DNA from: a virus
IMG/VR virus record: IMGVR_UViG_3300046004_001686
Coordinates: 1 to 24,601 of that record
Strand: one strand, 5' to 3'
Length of the DNA: 24,601 nt
A program made the translations under genes and the position numbers. The notes under the pieces are model-generated. The model worked only from the letters and a program-made list of their open reading frames with translations, ran no database searches and was not told the DNA's origin. How positions within the stretch are numbered: the first letter of the stretch is position 1; each line of letters starts with the position of its first letter. Below, piece after piece: positions 6,125-14,066 of the stretch.

Positions 6125-8650
6125 ATGGCGTATCAAAATATTTTTATAGATTCAACATCCGATGAACAAACCGCATATATCTGGGATGATGCACAGGGAC
6201 TTATCACCTTACCGTTGTCAGAATTTAATTATGCATATGTCCGTGACCCGAAAGGAAAGTATATCAGTATGACGGGAGAACGCCTCAGTAAAACGAGGCG
6301 TTTTGTTCGTAATAGCACAAATGTATTTGAAAGTGACCTTCCAAAAGAAACTCGCGTTCTTACAGATTTGTATTTGAATGAAGATATGCCGTCAGAAGGG
6401 AATATTATATTGTTTTTTGACATTGAGGTGTCAATGGAAAATGGTATTCCAGATACCCGTAAGCCAAATAATGAAATTACATCTATTGCATTTTGTGATG
6501 CGATTACAAATGAGTATAAAGTATTAGTATTGGATAAATCTGGTGCATATGAAAATGTAACAAAGAATGGAGCAATGGTTTATTTCTTTAAGGAAGAAGT
6601 TAATTTGTTACATGAATTCATTAATCAATACGAGCAAATTGGTCCAACCATCATTACTGGGTGGAACAGTAATGGTTTTGACGTTCCATATCTATACAAT
6701 CGTATCAAGCAAATTTGTGGAGCAAGTATTGCTAATCGGTTGAGTCCTATAGGGAAGGTAAGATATTCCGATAGATTGGAACGATATCGCATCGCTGGCG
6801 TAAGCTCGTTGGATTATCTGGACTTGTATAAGAAATACACCTATACTCAACAACCTAACTATCGTCTTGATACGATTGGCCGATTGGAAGTAGGAATGGG
6901 TAAAGTAGATTATGATGGGTCTTTGGACGATTTGTTTCGTGATGACCTAGAAAAGTTTATTGAGTATAATTTGCAAGACGTTCGCATCATTGTTGATTTG
7001 GACAAGAAGCTAAAGCTTATCGACTTGGTTCGTGGTATCTGTCATCTTGGTCACGTACCATATGAAGATTATCCAATGGCATCGCGTGTACTTGAAGGTA
7101 CAATTGTTACCTATCTGCATCGTAAAGGAATTATCGTTGCTGACAAACCAAAGGACAGTAAAGAAAAGATGGAAGCGCTTGACCGCGGTGAAGAAGGGTT
7201 CGTAGGTGCATACGTGCAAGAACCAGTTCCTGGGTTGTATGATTGGGTATACTCCCTTGACTTGCAATCTCTGTATCCCAGTATCATTATGAGTTTGAAT
7301 ATTTCGCCTGAGACAAAGGTTGCGAAGGTATTGAACTTTGATATGGAAAAACATTTGCGTAAAGAAATTGTTGCCTATGTAATTCAAGAAATTGGCGATG
7401 AGATGACAGTGGAACTAGAGCACGATGCCTTTGTTAATTTCTTAAAGGAAAATAATCTTACGATAGCATCAAACGGTGTATTATATAATACAGTAACGAA
7501 GGGTATTATCCCCGAAGTATTGGAAGAATGGTTTGCCAAACGTGTTGAGTATAAGAATCTTATGAAGAAGTATACGACGGAAGGTGATAAGGTGCAAGCA
7601 GCCTATTATGACCAACGGCAACATATTCAGAAGATTTTCTTGAACTCATTGTATGGTGTGTTAGGCTTGCCTGTATTTCGTTTCTATGACGTAGACAATG
7701 CTGCCGCAGTAACATTGACGGGGCAAGATGTAATTAAGACTACGGCAAAGTTTATCAATAAGAAGTATGAAAAGGCAACGGGTGAACAGAAAGACCATTG
7801 TGTATATGTTGATACCGACTCGGTATACTTTCCAGCAAAACCAATGTTTGTTGAAGGTAGTACTGATGACCTTGCTTCCACAATTAGTATTGCCTATGAC
7901 ATGGAAAGCACGTTGAATACATTCTATGATTCTATGGCAAAACGTATGTTCAATTGCGATAGTCATAAGTTCCATATTAAAGGAGAAAGTGTCGCAAAGA
8001 CGGGATTCTGGGTAGCTAAGAAACGATATGCACTGGATAAGGTGTATGACTTGGAAACTCGACAGAACGCAAGTAAATTGGTGGTGAAGGGATTGGACGT
8101 TGTACGGTCGTCGTTTCCTAAAGCATTTCGGGAGTTCATGACACAAATGTTGAAGGATATTTTGGGTAGAGTAGATAAGCAAGAATTAGATGATAAGATT
8201 CTTGCGCTCAAAACATCTATCAAGACTCGTCATTATTTGGAAGTCGCACGAAATACGTCGGCAAATAATATCAGTCAATATTCTGCTGGTGAGGAAGGGA
8301 ACGGGATGAATAAGTTTAAAAAGGGAACTCCCGCTCACATCAAGGCAGCAATCGTATACAATAGATTATTAAAGCATTATAATATTCAAACAAAGTTTGA
8401 ACCAATCACCGATGGCGCGAAGATTAAGTATGTATATCTTAAGGATAATCCACTACAGATTGAAGCCTTGGCAATTAAAGGGTATCAAGACCCACCACAA
8501 ATTGTTGATATGATTACCGAGTATATGGATACAGATGCATTGTTTGAAAATGAATTACGTAATAAATTAGATGACTTTTATACGGCATTAAAATGGGGTA
8601 ATATCCCCACGGAAGTAAATCAAAATGCAGGGGAATTTTTCTCCTTTTAA
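6125..8650 (+). CDS. Family B DNA polymerase with 3'-5' exonuclease (T4 gp43-like)
   Basis: 841 residues, slightly shorter than T4 gp43 (898). Exonuclease motifs: FFDIEVS (Asp 99, Glu 101), GWNSNGFDVPYL (Asp 186) and EYNLQDVRI (Asp 285). Polymerase motifs: A as SLDLQSLYPSII (Asp 379), B as KIFLNSLYG (503-511), C as YVDTDSVYF (Asp 563, Asp 565), then GFWVAKKRYAL and a thumb region. All catalytic carboxylates are present, so both synthesis and proofreading should work. The C-terminus (AGEFFSF) ends in a short hydrophobic tail, as expected for a clamp-binding peptide. It has its own promoter and starts a new transcription unit after dUTPase; the clamp and loader genes lie 3.5-11 kb downstream. 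Confidence 0.97.
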   Translation: MAYQNIFIDSTSDEQTAYIWDDAQGLITLPLSEFNYAYVRDPKGKYISMTGERLSKTRRFVRNSTNVFESDLPKETRVLTDLYLNEDMPSEGNIILFFDIEVSMENGIPDTRKPNNEITSIAFCDAITNEYKVLVLDKSGAYENVTKNGAMVYFFKEEVNLLHEFINQYEQIGPTIITGWNSNGFDVPYLYNRIKQICGASIANRLSPIGKVRYSDRLERYRIAGVSSLDYLDLYKKYTYTQQPNYRLDTIGRLEVGMGKVDYDGSLDDLFRDDLEKFIEYNLQDVRIIVDLDKKLKLIDLVRGICHLGHVPYEDYPMASRVLEGTIVTYLHRKGIIVADKPKDSKEKMEALDRGEEGFVGAYVQEPVPGLYDWVYSLDLQSLYPSIIMSLNISPETKVAKVLNFDMEKHLRKEIVAYVIQEIGDEMTVELEHDAFVNFLKENNLTIASNGVLYNTVTKGIIPEVLEEWFAKRVEYKNLMKKYTTEGDKVQAAYYDQRQHIQKIFLNSLYGVLGLPVFRFYDVDNAAAVTLTGQDVIKTTAKFINKKYEKATGEQKDHCVYVDTDSVYFPAKPMFVEGSTDDLASTISIAYDMESTLNTFYDSMAKRMFNCDSHKFHIKGESVAKTGFWVAKKRYALDKVYDLETRQNASKLVVKGLDVVRSSFPKAFREFMTQMLKDILGRVDKQELDDKILALKTSIKTRHYLEVARNTSANNISQYSAGEEGNGMNKFKKGTPAHIKAAIVYNRLLKHYNIQTKFEPITDGAKIKYVYLKDNPLQIEALAIKGYQDPPQIVDMITEYMDTDALFENELRNKLDDFYTALKWGNIPTEVNQNAGEFFSF

Positions 8651-8652
8651 TA

Positions 8653-8662
8653 GGTAATTACC
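8653..8662. promoter_or_regulatory. Perfect 10-base palindrome beside a promoter
   Basis: GGTAATTACC lies two bases after the polymerase stop and just before the -35 box at 8666. A second dyad, CCCC-N9-GGGG (8662-8678), spans the -35 box. Their position suits an operator, but no matching site is seen at the other two promoters. Confidence 0.35.
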
Positions 8663-8665
8663 CCC

Positions 8666-8694
8666 TTGACTTCTGGGGTGACATTGATTATATT
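8666..8694 (+). promoter_or_regulatory. Sigma-70 promoter for the small-gene/ligase unit
   Basis: TTGACT (8666-8671), 17-base spacer, TATATT (8689-8694). The spacing is the same as at the polymerase promoter. It would serve the two small genes and the ligase. Confidence 0.8.
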
Positions 8695-8722
8695 ACTAGT
8701 ATACCACAACCGAGGTCAAAAT

Positions 8723-8854
8723 ATGTGTAAGTACTGTATCAAATACTTTCAGCTGCTCTCCCGCCATTGCACGGTACATTCCTATGGTGAATGTGATTGC
8801 CCAAAGTGTCAGGGCATGTGTTCATGTACATCTAACAATCTGAGAAATAACTAA
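8723..8854 (+). CDS. Small cysteine-rich protein, probable zinc binder
   Basis: 43 residues with nine cysteines and two histidines: CKYC at the start, a central RHC, then CDCPKCQGMCSC. The clustering suggests one or two metal-binding knuckles. ATG 8723 has GAGGT six bases upstream (8712-8716); the longer frame upstream would run through the promoter and is not credible. Function unknown. Confidence 0.6.
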   Translation: MCKYCIKYFQLLSRHCTVHSYGECDCPKCQGMCSCTSNNLRNN

Positions 8855-8956
8855 ATGATTGATGACTCTATGGATGAGTACTGGGGATTTATGGTGTTTG
8901 GTGTAGGACTTCTTCTGATGGGAATGGGTAAACTTTTTAAACGGTGGTTTCGATGA
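8855..8956 (+). CDS. 33-residue single-span membrane peptide
   Basis: Begins directly after the previous stop (TAAATG) and ends in ATGA with the ligase start. An acidic N-terminus (IDDSMDEY) is followed by one hydrophobic helix (WGFMVFGVGLLLMGMGKLF) and a basic end (KRWFR), typical of an inner-membrane peptide with the positive end inside. The tight junctions on both sides support it being translated. Role unknown. Confidence 0.5.
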   Translation: MIDDSMDEYWGFMVFGVGLLLMGMGKLFKRWFR

Positions 8957-10086
8957 AAATCCTTAAGTCGAGCGATTGGCTAATTTCCGAAAATAAGGCC
9001 GGTAATCGGAAGTTCTGGCGGTTGCATATCCTTCAAGACGATACTGCATATGACGAGGGCCGCCGCGTTGCACGGGTTGATTTCTATACACAGAGCGAAT
9101 GGTATCAGTTGACCAAGACGGGCCGTGAAACGAAGAAGCAAAAGTCGGAACCATACTTTGCCGCACCAACAAATGTTGGACGAGCAAACGAACGGAACAG
9201 TGAAGAGCAGGCGTTCTTTGAGTTCGATGCCATTATCAAGAAGCAGTTGGATGCGGGATTCTATCGGGAAGGTGAGAAAGTAGATAGTTGGCCTATGCCG
9301 ATGTTGGCACACAAGTTCAAGGACCATATGAACAAGGTGGAATGGCCGTCATACATCCAACCCAAGTTGAACGGTATGCGTATGTTGTTCAATGGCACCG
9401 AAGCACGCAGTCGGGGTAACAAAGAAATTATTCCCGAAGTGATTCAGCATTTGCAGTTTGATACAGGTGGATTCATTCTTGATGGCGAACTAATGCTTCC
9501 GAATAATCAGTTGTTGCAGGAAAGCATGAAGGCTATCAAGAAGTATCGCCCAGAACTGTCTCCGCTACTCATGTATCATGTATATGATATCGTGGACAAC
9601 GAACTTCCATATGCCATGCGTCAGCAGATTATTGTTGACTTGATGCATAACGCCCCACCGAATGTCGTCATGGTGAAGACGGTAGAATGCATGGATGAGA
9701 CAGAAGTCTATGAGCAGCACACGCAGTTCGTATCGGAAGGTTACGAAGGTACAATGATTCGTAATCCGTCGATGGAATATGAAATTGGTAAGCGTTCCTA
9801 TTCACTACTTAAATTAAAGGATTTTGTTGATGCAGAATATCGTATTGTTGATGTTATTGACGGCGATGGAAGTGACAAGGGGCTTGCTATTTTCATCTTG
9901 GAAACAGATGACGGTAGCCGGTTCAATTGTCGTCCAGAAGGCACTCAGAGTAATCGAGCGGAACTATATGTCAGTCGTAAGGAATTGGTAGGTAAGTTCT
10001 TGACGGTTCGCTATCAAGAATTGAGCCGCGACGGCATTCCGATCTTTCCGGTCGGCGTGTCGATTCGTGTGGGTGGAGAATTCTAA
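8953..10086 (+). CDS. ATP-dependent DNA ligase
   Basis: 377 residues from ATG 8953 (coupled by ATGA to the small gene before it). The adenylation motif I is PKLNGMR with catalytic Lys 138; motif III FILDGELML, motif IV YEGTMIRNP and motif V SLLKLKDF follow in order, then an OB-fold domain (EYRIVDVIDGDGS to the end). It seals nicks via an enzyme-AMP and DNA-AMP intermediate. The first 105 residues form an extra domain with a WGR-like pattern (KFWRLHIL, then VGRANERNSEEQAFFEFDAI), seen also in other phage ligases. Its OB domain ends IRVGGEF. The gene is less AT-rich than its neighbours. Confidence 0.95.
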   Translation: MKILKSSDWLISENKAGNRKFWRLHILQDDTAYDEGRRVARVDFYTQSEWYQLTKTGRETKKQKSEPYFAAPTNVGRANERNSEEQAFFEFDAIIKKQLDAGFYREGEKVDSWPMPMLAHKFKDHMNKVEWPSYIQPKLNGMRMLFNGTEARSRGNKEIIPEVIQHLQFDTGGFILDGELMLPNNQLLQESMKAIKKYRPELSPLLMYHVYDIVDNELPYAMRQQIIVDLMHNAPPNVVMVKTVECMDETEVYEQHTQFVSEGYEGTMIRNPSMEYEIGKRSYSLLKLKDFVDAEYRIVDVIDGDGSDKGLAIFILETDDGSRFNCRPEGTQSNRAELYVSRKELVGKFLTVRYQELSRDGIPIFPVGVSIRVGGEF

Positions 10087-10301
10087 TGTCCACTTACAAA
10101 TATATACACGCTGATAACACACACGCACCTGAGATAGGCCATGGTTTTATATACGGAATGAATGGCGCTGAACTATGGTGTGGTAAGTGTGGGCAGATAC
10201 TTGAAGTCCATTACAGCATAGAACCAGACTATATAACAGAGAGTAAAGAAGTGATAATTTCAGAACGGTGGATACCTCGGCCAGTTATTCTAGACAAATA
10301 A
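10086..10301 (+). CDS. Small hypothetical protein with a CxxC knuckle
   Basis: 71 residues, coupled to the ligase stop (TAATG), with GGAG 7 bases upstream (10075-10078). The only motif is LWCGKCGQI at about 31-39, half of a zinc ribbon; a second cysteine pair is missing. The rest is rich in Tyr, Ile and His. Not recognised. Confidence 0.6.
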   Translation: MSTYKYIHADNTHAPEIGHGFIYGMNGAELWCGKCGQILEVHYSIEPDYITESKEVIISERWIPRPVILDK

Positions 10302-10307
10302 TGTTTT

Positions 10308-10431
10308 GGCATCACAGTCGGGCGGGACGACGGTAGGAGTGGATATACGGGCGCTACCCGAATGTTACAACCACACTATGCTAGCCAAGGACTTAGAGAA
10401 ATCTATGTGGGGTTCGACTCCCCTGATGCCA
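10308..10431 (+). ncRNA. tRNA-like element of non-standard length (124 nt)
   Basis: GGCATCA (10308-10314) pairs perfectly with TGATGCC (10424-10430), followed by an A as discriminator. Just inside the 3' arm is a textbook T-arm: GGGG, TTCGACT loop, CCCC (10409-10423). Before it is a short hairpin with a GAAA loop (TAGA/TCTA, 10394-10405) in the variable-arm position. Near the 5' end GTCG/CGAC (10317-10331) could be a D-arm. I cannot find a normal anticodon arm: the middle about 60 bases are extra, with another stem GGTAG/CTACC (10332-10358). No CCA is encoded. It could be a tRNA with an insertion, a decayed tRNA, or a tRNA-like structural RNA; a tmRNA would be far longer. Confidence 0.45.
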
Positions 10432-10441
10432 CTTTCAAACT

Positions 10442-10446
10442 GGGAG
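10442..10446 (+). promoter_or_regulatory. Ribosome binding site that fixes the Mom-like start
   Basis: GGGAG lies 5 bases before ATG 10452. The frame is open further up to ATG 10362, but that stretch is the tRNA-like element and has no ribosome site, so ATG 10452 is chosen. Confidence 0.6.
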
Positions 10447-10451
10447 TTGTA

Positions 10452-11252
10452 ATGCTTATAGTAAAAGAAGTTTCTAAGAAAACCGCAATTGATTTTATTC
10501 ACACGTATCATTATAGTAAAATTTTACCGAGACTAACCAAATTTTATTTGGGATACTTTGAAGAAAATGTATTAGTAGGAGTAGTTACACTTGGTTGGGG
10601 AACACAGCCACTACAGACCATTAAAAAAATATTTTACAACCATGATATGGTAACTACTGATTATTATGAGATTGGTAAAATGTGCTTTTTGCCTGAAAAG
10701 AATGGTGGTAATTTTGGTTCTCTTGCCATGAAACTATTGATTGATTGGGCAAAGCAAAATACAAAAACTAAGTTTATTTATACAATGGCTGATGGTATTA
10801 TGGGGAAGTGTGGATTCGTATATCAAGCATCAAACTTTCGTTATTTGGGAAGTTTTAAAACCGATGTGTATATGGATAAACTCACGGGAGAAAAAATGCA
10901 CCCTAGAAGTGCTAAGCAGCTACATATAGAAAATGCAAAATTCTTGAATAAAGATAAAGTATTTTGGTTAACGCAAGATTTTTGTGAATTGAAAGGAATT
11001 GATAGAATTAGAGGATTGATGTTTCGGTATATATACCCGCTGAATAAGCAGGCTCGTAAAATAATAGAGACATATCCAGAATATGCAAATTTAAAGAATC
11101 CAAAAGAAACAAATTTGTTATTTGAAAGAAGAATTGCAGCTGGTAAATATGAAACTATTAATAAACCAAATTTCAACATGAATGTATTTACGCATAACTA
11201 TCAAAAATATACAGCCAGTGATTTTGCAAAAGAGTTCTTCGATATTACTTAG
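10452..11252 (+). CDS. Mom-like GNAT-fold protein (candidate DNA-modifying acyltransferase)
   Basis: 266 residues. An N-terminal HTYHYSK motif (18-23), a central strand LVGVVTLGW, then YYEIGKMCFLPEKNGGNFGS with the following helix, and TMADGIMGKCGFVYQASNFR (111-130) reproduce the order seen in phage Mu Mom and relatives: a His-Tyr-Lys-like N-terminal motif, a GNAT acyl-CoA-type core and a Y-x-A-x-N-F/W signature. Mom converts adenine to a carbamoylmethyl-type derivative and protects phage DNA from restriction. The C-terminal 100 residues are extra and may bind substrate. DNA as the substrate is an inference. A second, more Mom-like protein lies at 18512. The amidase gene follows after 9 bases. 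Confidence 0.65.
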   Translation: MLIVKEVSKKTAIDFIHTYHYSKILPRLTKFYLGYFEENVLVGVVTLGWGTQPLQTIKKIFYNHDMVTTDYYEIGKMCFLPEKNGGNFGSLAMKLLIDWAKQNTKTKFIYTMADGIMGKCGFVYQASNFRYLGSFKTDVYMDKLTGEKMHPRSAKQLHIENAKFLNKDKVFWLTQDFCELKGIDRIRGLMFRYIYPLNKQARKIIETYPEYANLKNPKETNLLFERRIAAGKYETINKPNFNMNVFTHNYQKYTASDFAKEFFDIT

Positions 11253-11261
11253 GAAAAATAT

Positions 11262-11771
11262 ATGCTAAAAATGTTATTGATGGCACAATTGATAGTTCCA
11301 ACATTATTAAACAAACCATTAGCGTCAAAGAAAACCGCAAGAAGTATCACGGCTAATTATATTGTATTACATTATGATGACGGTGGTTCATATAAATCGA
11401 CACGGCGAACATTAATTAAAAAAAGAAATAGTTATCATTATTATATTCAACGTGACGGTACTATTATTAAATTAATAGACCCCAAATATGAAGCCTCCCA
11501 CGCGGGCATTTCGTATTATAAAGGAATGGTTCGATTAAATAAATATAGTATTGGTATTTGTTTACAAAATGACCCACCAGAAGCATATACAGAAAAACAA
11601 TATAATAGTGTGGCGTGGCTGATTAATGAGTTACAATTAAGATATAAAGATTCTACATCAAAAGTGATTGTAGGACATTCTGATATTGCACTCCCTAGAG
11701 GAAGAAAACTGGACCCTGGTAAACATTTTAGTTGGATAACTTTATATGCACATATTAATAGATGGAGGTGA
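11262..11771 (+). CDS. N-acetylmuramoyl-L-alanine amidase (Amidase_2), candidate endolysin
   Basis: 169 residues of the T7 lysozyme/PGRP type. Zinc ligands: IVLHYDD (first His), VGHSDIALPRGRKLDPG (second His, with the Asp that replaces Cys in many relatives). Other signs are YHYYIQRDGTI, SHAGISY and SIGICLQND. It cleaves the amide bond between muramic acid and the peptide in peptidoglycan. The first about 22 residues are hydrophobic (MLKMLLMAQLIVPTLL), so it may be exported or act as a signal-arrest endolysin. AGGAAA precedes ATG 11262. No holin is recognisable next to it, although the 33-residue membrane peptide at 8855 is in the window. Confidence 0.88.
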   Translation: MLKMLLMAQLIVPTLLNKPLASKKTARSITANYIVLHYDDGGSYKSTRRTLIKKRNSYHYYIQRDGTIIKLIDPKYEASHAGISYYKGMVRLNKYSIGICLQNDPPEAYTEKQYNSVAWLINELQLRYKDSTSKVIVGHSDIALPRGRKLDPGKHFSWITLYAHINRWR

Positions 11772-11774
11772 GGC

Positions 11775-12131
11775 ATGGGCATGTTTGACGAAATTAGAAT
11801 AGAACAAATACTTCCCGATAATACCAAGGTTACCGATGAATGGTATCAAACGAAGTCACTTGAAAATGCACTGACTAAGTATGTTATTACCGCCAACGGT
11901 GAATTGTATGAAGAACGGTGGGATTATAAATGGATAACAGATGAAGGACATATGCTTAAAGGATATCTAAAGAAAATAGAAGGAAGTTATCGTCGTGAGT
12001 ACTTGACAGATTACCACGGGGATATTATGTTCTATAAGGGTATGGACAGCAACAAGGTATTGCGTGATTATTTTGCACGATTTACTGATGGGAAGCTGTC
12101 AAAAATGTGGTATGAGGATACACAATATTAA
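11775..12131 (+). CDS. Conserved hypothetical protein (MGMFDEI family)
   Basis: 118 residues. The N-terminal MGMFDEIRIEQILP, followed by EWYQTKSLENALTKYVITANGELYEE in the next 40 residues, is a pattern I know from small uncharacterised proteins in phages and bacteria. It is acidic, rich in Tyr and Trp, with no membrane segment. GGAGG ahead of ATG 11775 is a strong ribosome site. It sits between the amidase and the sliding clamp. No function is known to me. Confidence 0.75.
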   Translation: MGMFDEIRIEQILPDNTKVTDEWYQTKSLENALTKYVITANGELYEERWDYKWITDEGHMLKGYLKKIEGSYRREYLTDYHGDIMFYKGMDSNKVLRDYFARFTDGKLSKMWYEDTQY

Positions 12132-12150
12132 CAATTAATAGGTAACGGTT

Positions 12151-12879
12151 ATGGAAAAGTCAAAGCTAGAAAAGTTTATTAGTAAGTATAATTTGGGCGG
12201 TTCGTGTGAAAGTGTCGTACTTAAAGTCGAAGGAACTTCACTTTCTACACGCGCAATTTCTGATGATAAGAATGTATTATGTGAAGTTACGGGACCATCA
12301 CTAGGATTGGCGGCTGGAGAATATGCAGTCTACGAGACTCAGAAGCTCAAGTCACTGTTAGGAGTGGTTTCTGAGAATCTATCTGCGACCGTAAAGAAGT
12401 CTGGTGAAAAGGTTATTGGATTGCAGTTCGCTGACTCTTCTACGGAAGCTACGTTCGTTCTAGCAGATACATCGGTTATCCCCGTGGTTCCAGAACTTAA
12501 GAAGCTTCCATCGTTCGACCTTACTATCACAATGGATGAACAGTTTATTGCCACATTCGTAAAGGCAAAGGGAGCGCTTCCAGATGTAGAAACGTTTACG
12601 GTAATTAGTTATGGTAAAGATAGAAATGCACAAGTCATTCTCGGGCATTCTTCATTGAACACTAATCGTGTAAATATTACTGCTACTCTCGTACACGAAC
12701 CAGTAGAAATAAAGGCTGTCAGTTTCTCAGCAAAGTATCTTCGTGAGATTCTTGTAGCAAATAAGGATGCAAAGACGGGTGAGCTTTTTGTCAGTTCAAA
12801 GGGATTGGCCAAGACTACATTTACAGCGGATAATATTACTTCTACATATTATCTCGTTCAAATCGACACTAAGGAATAA
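12151..12879 (+). CDS. DNA sliding clamp (T4 gp45-like)
   Basis: 242 residues, close to T4 gp45 (228). The sequence alternates short hydrophobic strands as in clamp folds and ends with GLAKTTFTADNITSTYYLVQ, matching the last strands of phage clamps. No enzyme motif is present, as expected for a ring that tethers the polymerase. The call rests on size, the ending and context: polymerase and ligase upstream and both clamp-loader subunits within 7 kb downstream. TAGGTAACGG upstream provides a modest ribosome site. The next gene starts two bases after its stop. Confidence 0.8.
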   Translation: MEKSKLEKFISKYNLGGSCESVVLKVEGTSLSTRAISDDKNVLCEVTGPSLGLAAGEYAVYETQKLKSLLGVVSENLSATVKKSGEKVIGLQFADSSTEATFVLADTSVIPVVPELKKLPSFDLTITMDEQFIATFVKAKGALPDVETFTVISYGKDRNAQVILGHSSLNTNRVNITATLVHEPVEIKAVSFSAKYLREILVANKDAKTGELFVSSKGLAKTTFTADNITSTYYLVQIDTKE

Positions 12880-12881
12880 TA

Positions 12882-14066
12882 ATGTCCGATAAATTCGCAG
12901 AGTTCTTTGATGTTCCAGTAGTTACACTTGATGACGCAAAACAGGCATTCATTGATAACATGGATTTGCTGAAAGGCATGACCGTGCAGGAACAGACGCT
13001 TTACAAGAAGTGGAAAGAAGTCAAGGGATACTATGCGAATAAGGTAGATGCGTCCAGAATTGTAAAAGCAAAAATCTGGACGCCTACTGACATTATGAAT
13101 AAAGAACAAACAGTTCGTGAGATTGAAGCGTTGGTTCCACGTATTCGTGTGGTGGCTGCAAAATCTCAAGATGAAGTAGATTGGTTGATACTTCGTGTAT
13201 TTTCTCATACAATGGAATTCGACCAGAATCCCGGCCGATTCGTTAAATTTCTAGTATATGATGAAGTAACTGGTAAGTATCTTGGAGCAACTTCGTTGGG
13301 TAGTGATGTCATCGCCATTACGTGCCGTGATGAGTGGATTGGGTGGAAGAAGGATGAACGATTGAAGGGTAAACTTAATAACAGTGCAATTGGCACGTGT
13401 ATTATGGCCACCCAGCCATTCGGATATAACTTCCTTGGTGGAAAGCTTGTTGCCTCACTGTTAACGACCAAGGTTGTTTCTGATGCATGGGAATCATTGT
13501 ACAATAACAAGTTGGCAGGCCTTACCACAACGTCACTGTATGGTTCAGATTCCATGTATAATAGTATTCCCTTTTGGAAAAAGATGGGTTCAAGTAAAGG
13601 AGCTATTGGACTGAAGCCGGACGATGATGTATATGACGTATGGCATCAGTATGTTAAGGAACATATGAAGGATGAATACGACAAAAAGATTAAGTCTAAG
13701 GACGCGTCACATGGGCCGGTGACCGGCATTAAGCAGCAAATTCTTTCTATTATTTTTAGAGCAGTGGGTATTAGTCCTTCGAAATACAAACATGGATTTG
13801 AACGAGGTGTATACTACGCTCCACTGTATGAGAATACCCGTGAGTTTTTGCGTGATGAAATTACTGAAGATAAATTAATTCCTTTGGCAAAACTGAAGGA
13901 CGATGTTGATTCTGTGGTTAACTGGTGGAAACCTAAAGCAATCAACCGTTATATTAAACTTCATGAAGAAAATAGATTAAAGCCAGAGATTCTTTTTTAT
14001 AACGGAATTATTGGACTTTCGTGGGAAGAAGCAAAAGAAACTTATTTAGGAGATGTAGGCCGATGA
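12882..14066 (+). CDS. DruA/DUF4338-like protein
   Basis: 394 residues. Residues about 118-240 carry the DUF4338 signature known from the Druantia defence protein DruA: FLVYDEVTGKYLGATSLGS, then CRDEWIGWKKDERL, LNNSAIGTCIM, a helix after GYNFLGGKLVASLL, then LTTTSLYGSDSMYNSIPFWK. The N-terminal 100 residues and the C-terminal 150 are unlike anything I recognise. The order of elements also matches the GNAT-like core of the two Mom-like proteins in this window, hinting at a shared fold (inference). The molecular activity of DruA-type proteins is not something I can state. AAGGA precedes ATG 12882. Its stop overlaps the start of the glycosyltransferase, so the two are probably made together. Confidence 0.65.
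   Translation: MSDKFAEFFDVPVVTLDDAKQAFIDNMDLLKGMTVQEQTLYKKWKEVKGYYANKVDASRIVKAKIWTPTDIMNKEQTVREIEALVPRIRVVAAKSQDEVDWLILRVFSHTMEFDQNPGRFVKFLVYDEVTGKYLGATSLGSDVIAITCRDEWIGWKKDERLKGKLNNSAIGTCIMATQPFGYNFLGGKLVASLLTTKVVSDAWESLYNNKLAGLTTTSLYGSDSMYNSIPFWKKMGSSKGAIGLKPDDDVYDVWHQYVKEHMKDEYDKKIKSKDASHGPVTGIKQQILSIIFRAVGISPSKYKHGFERGVYYAPLYENTREFLRDEITEDKLIPLAKLKDDVDSVVNWWKPKAINRYIKLHEENRLKPEILFYNGIIGLSWEEAKETYLGDVGR

Noticed and set aside
7661-8223. Minus-strand frames of 65-173 codons across the polymerase gene
   Set aside because: They overlap catalytic motifs of the polymerase and have no ribosome sites or protein-like composition.
10362-10451. N-terminal extension of the Mom-like gene from ATG 10362
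   Set aside because: The stretch coincides with the tRNA-like element, has no ribosome site, and ATG 10452 has a good one.
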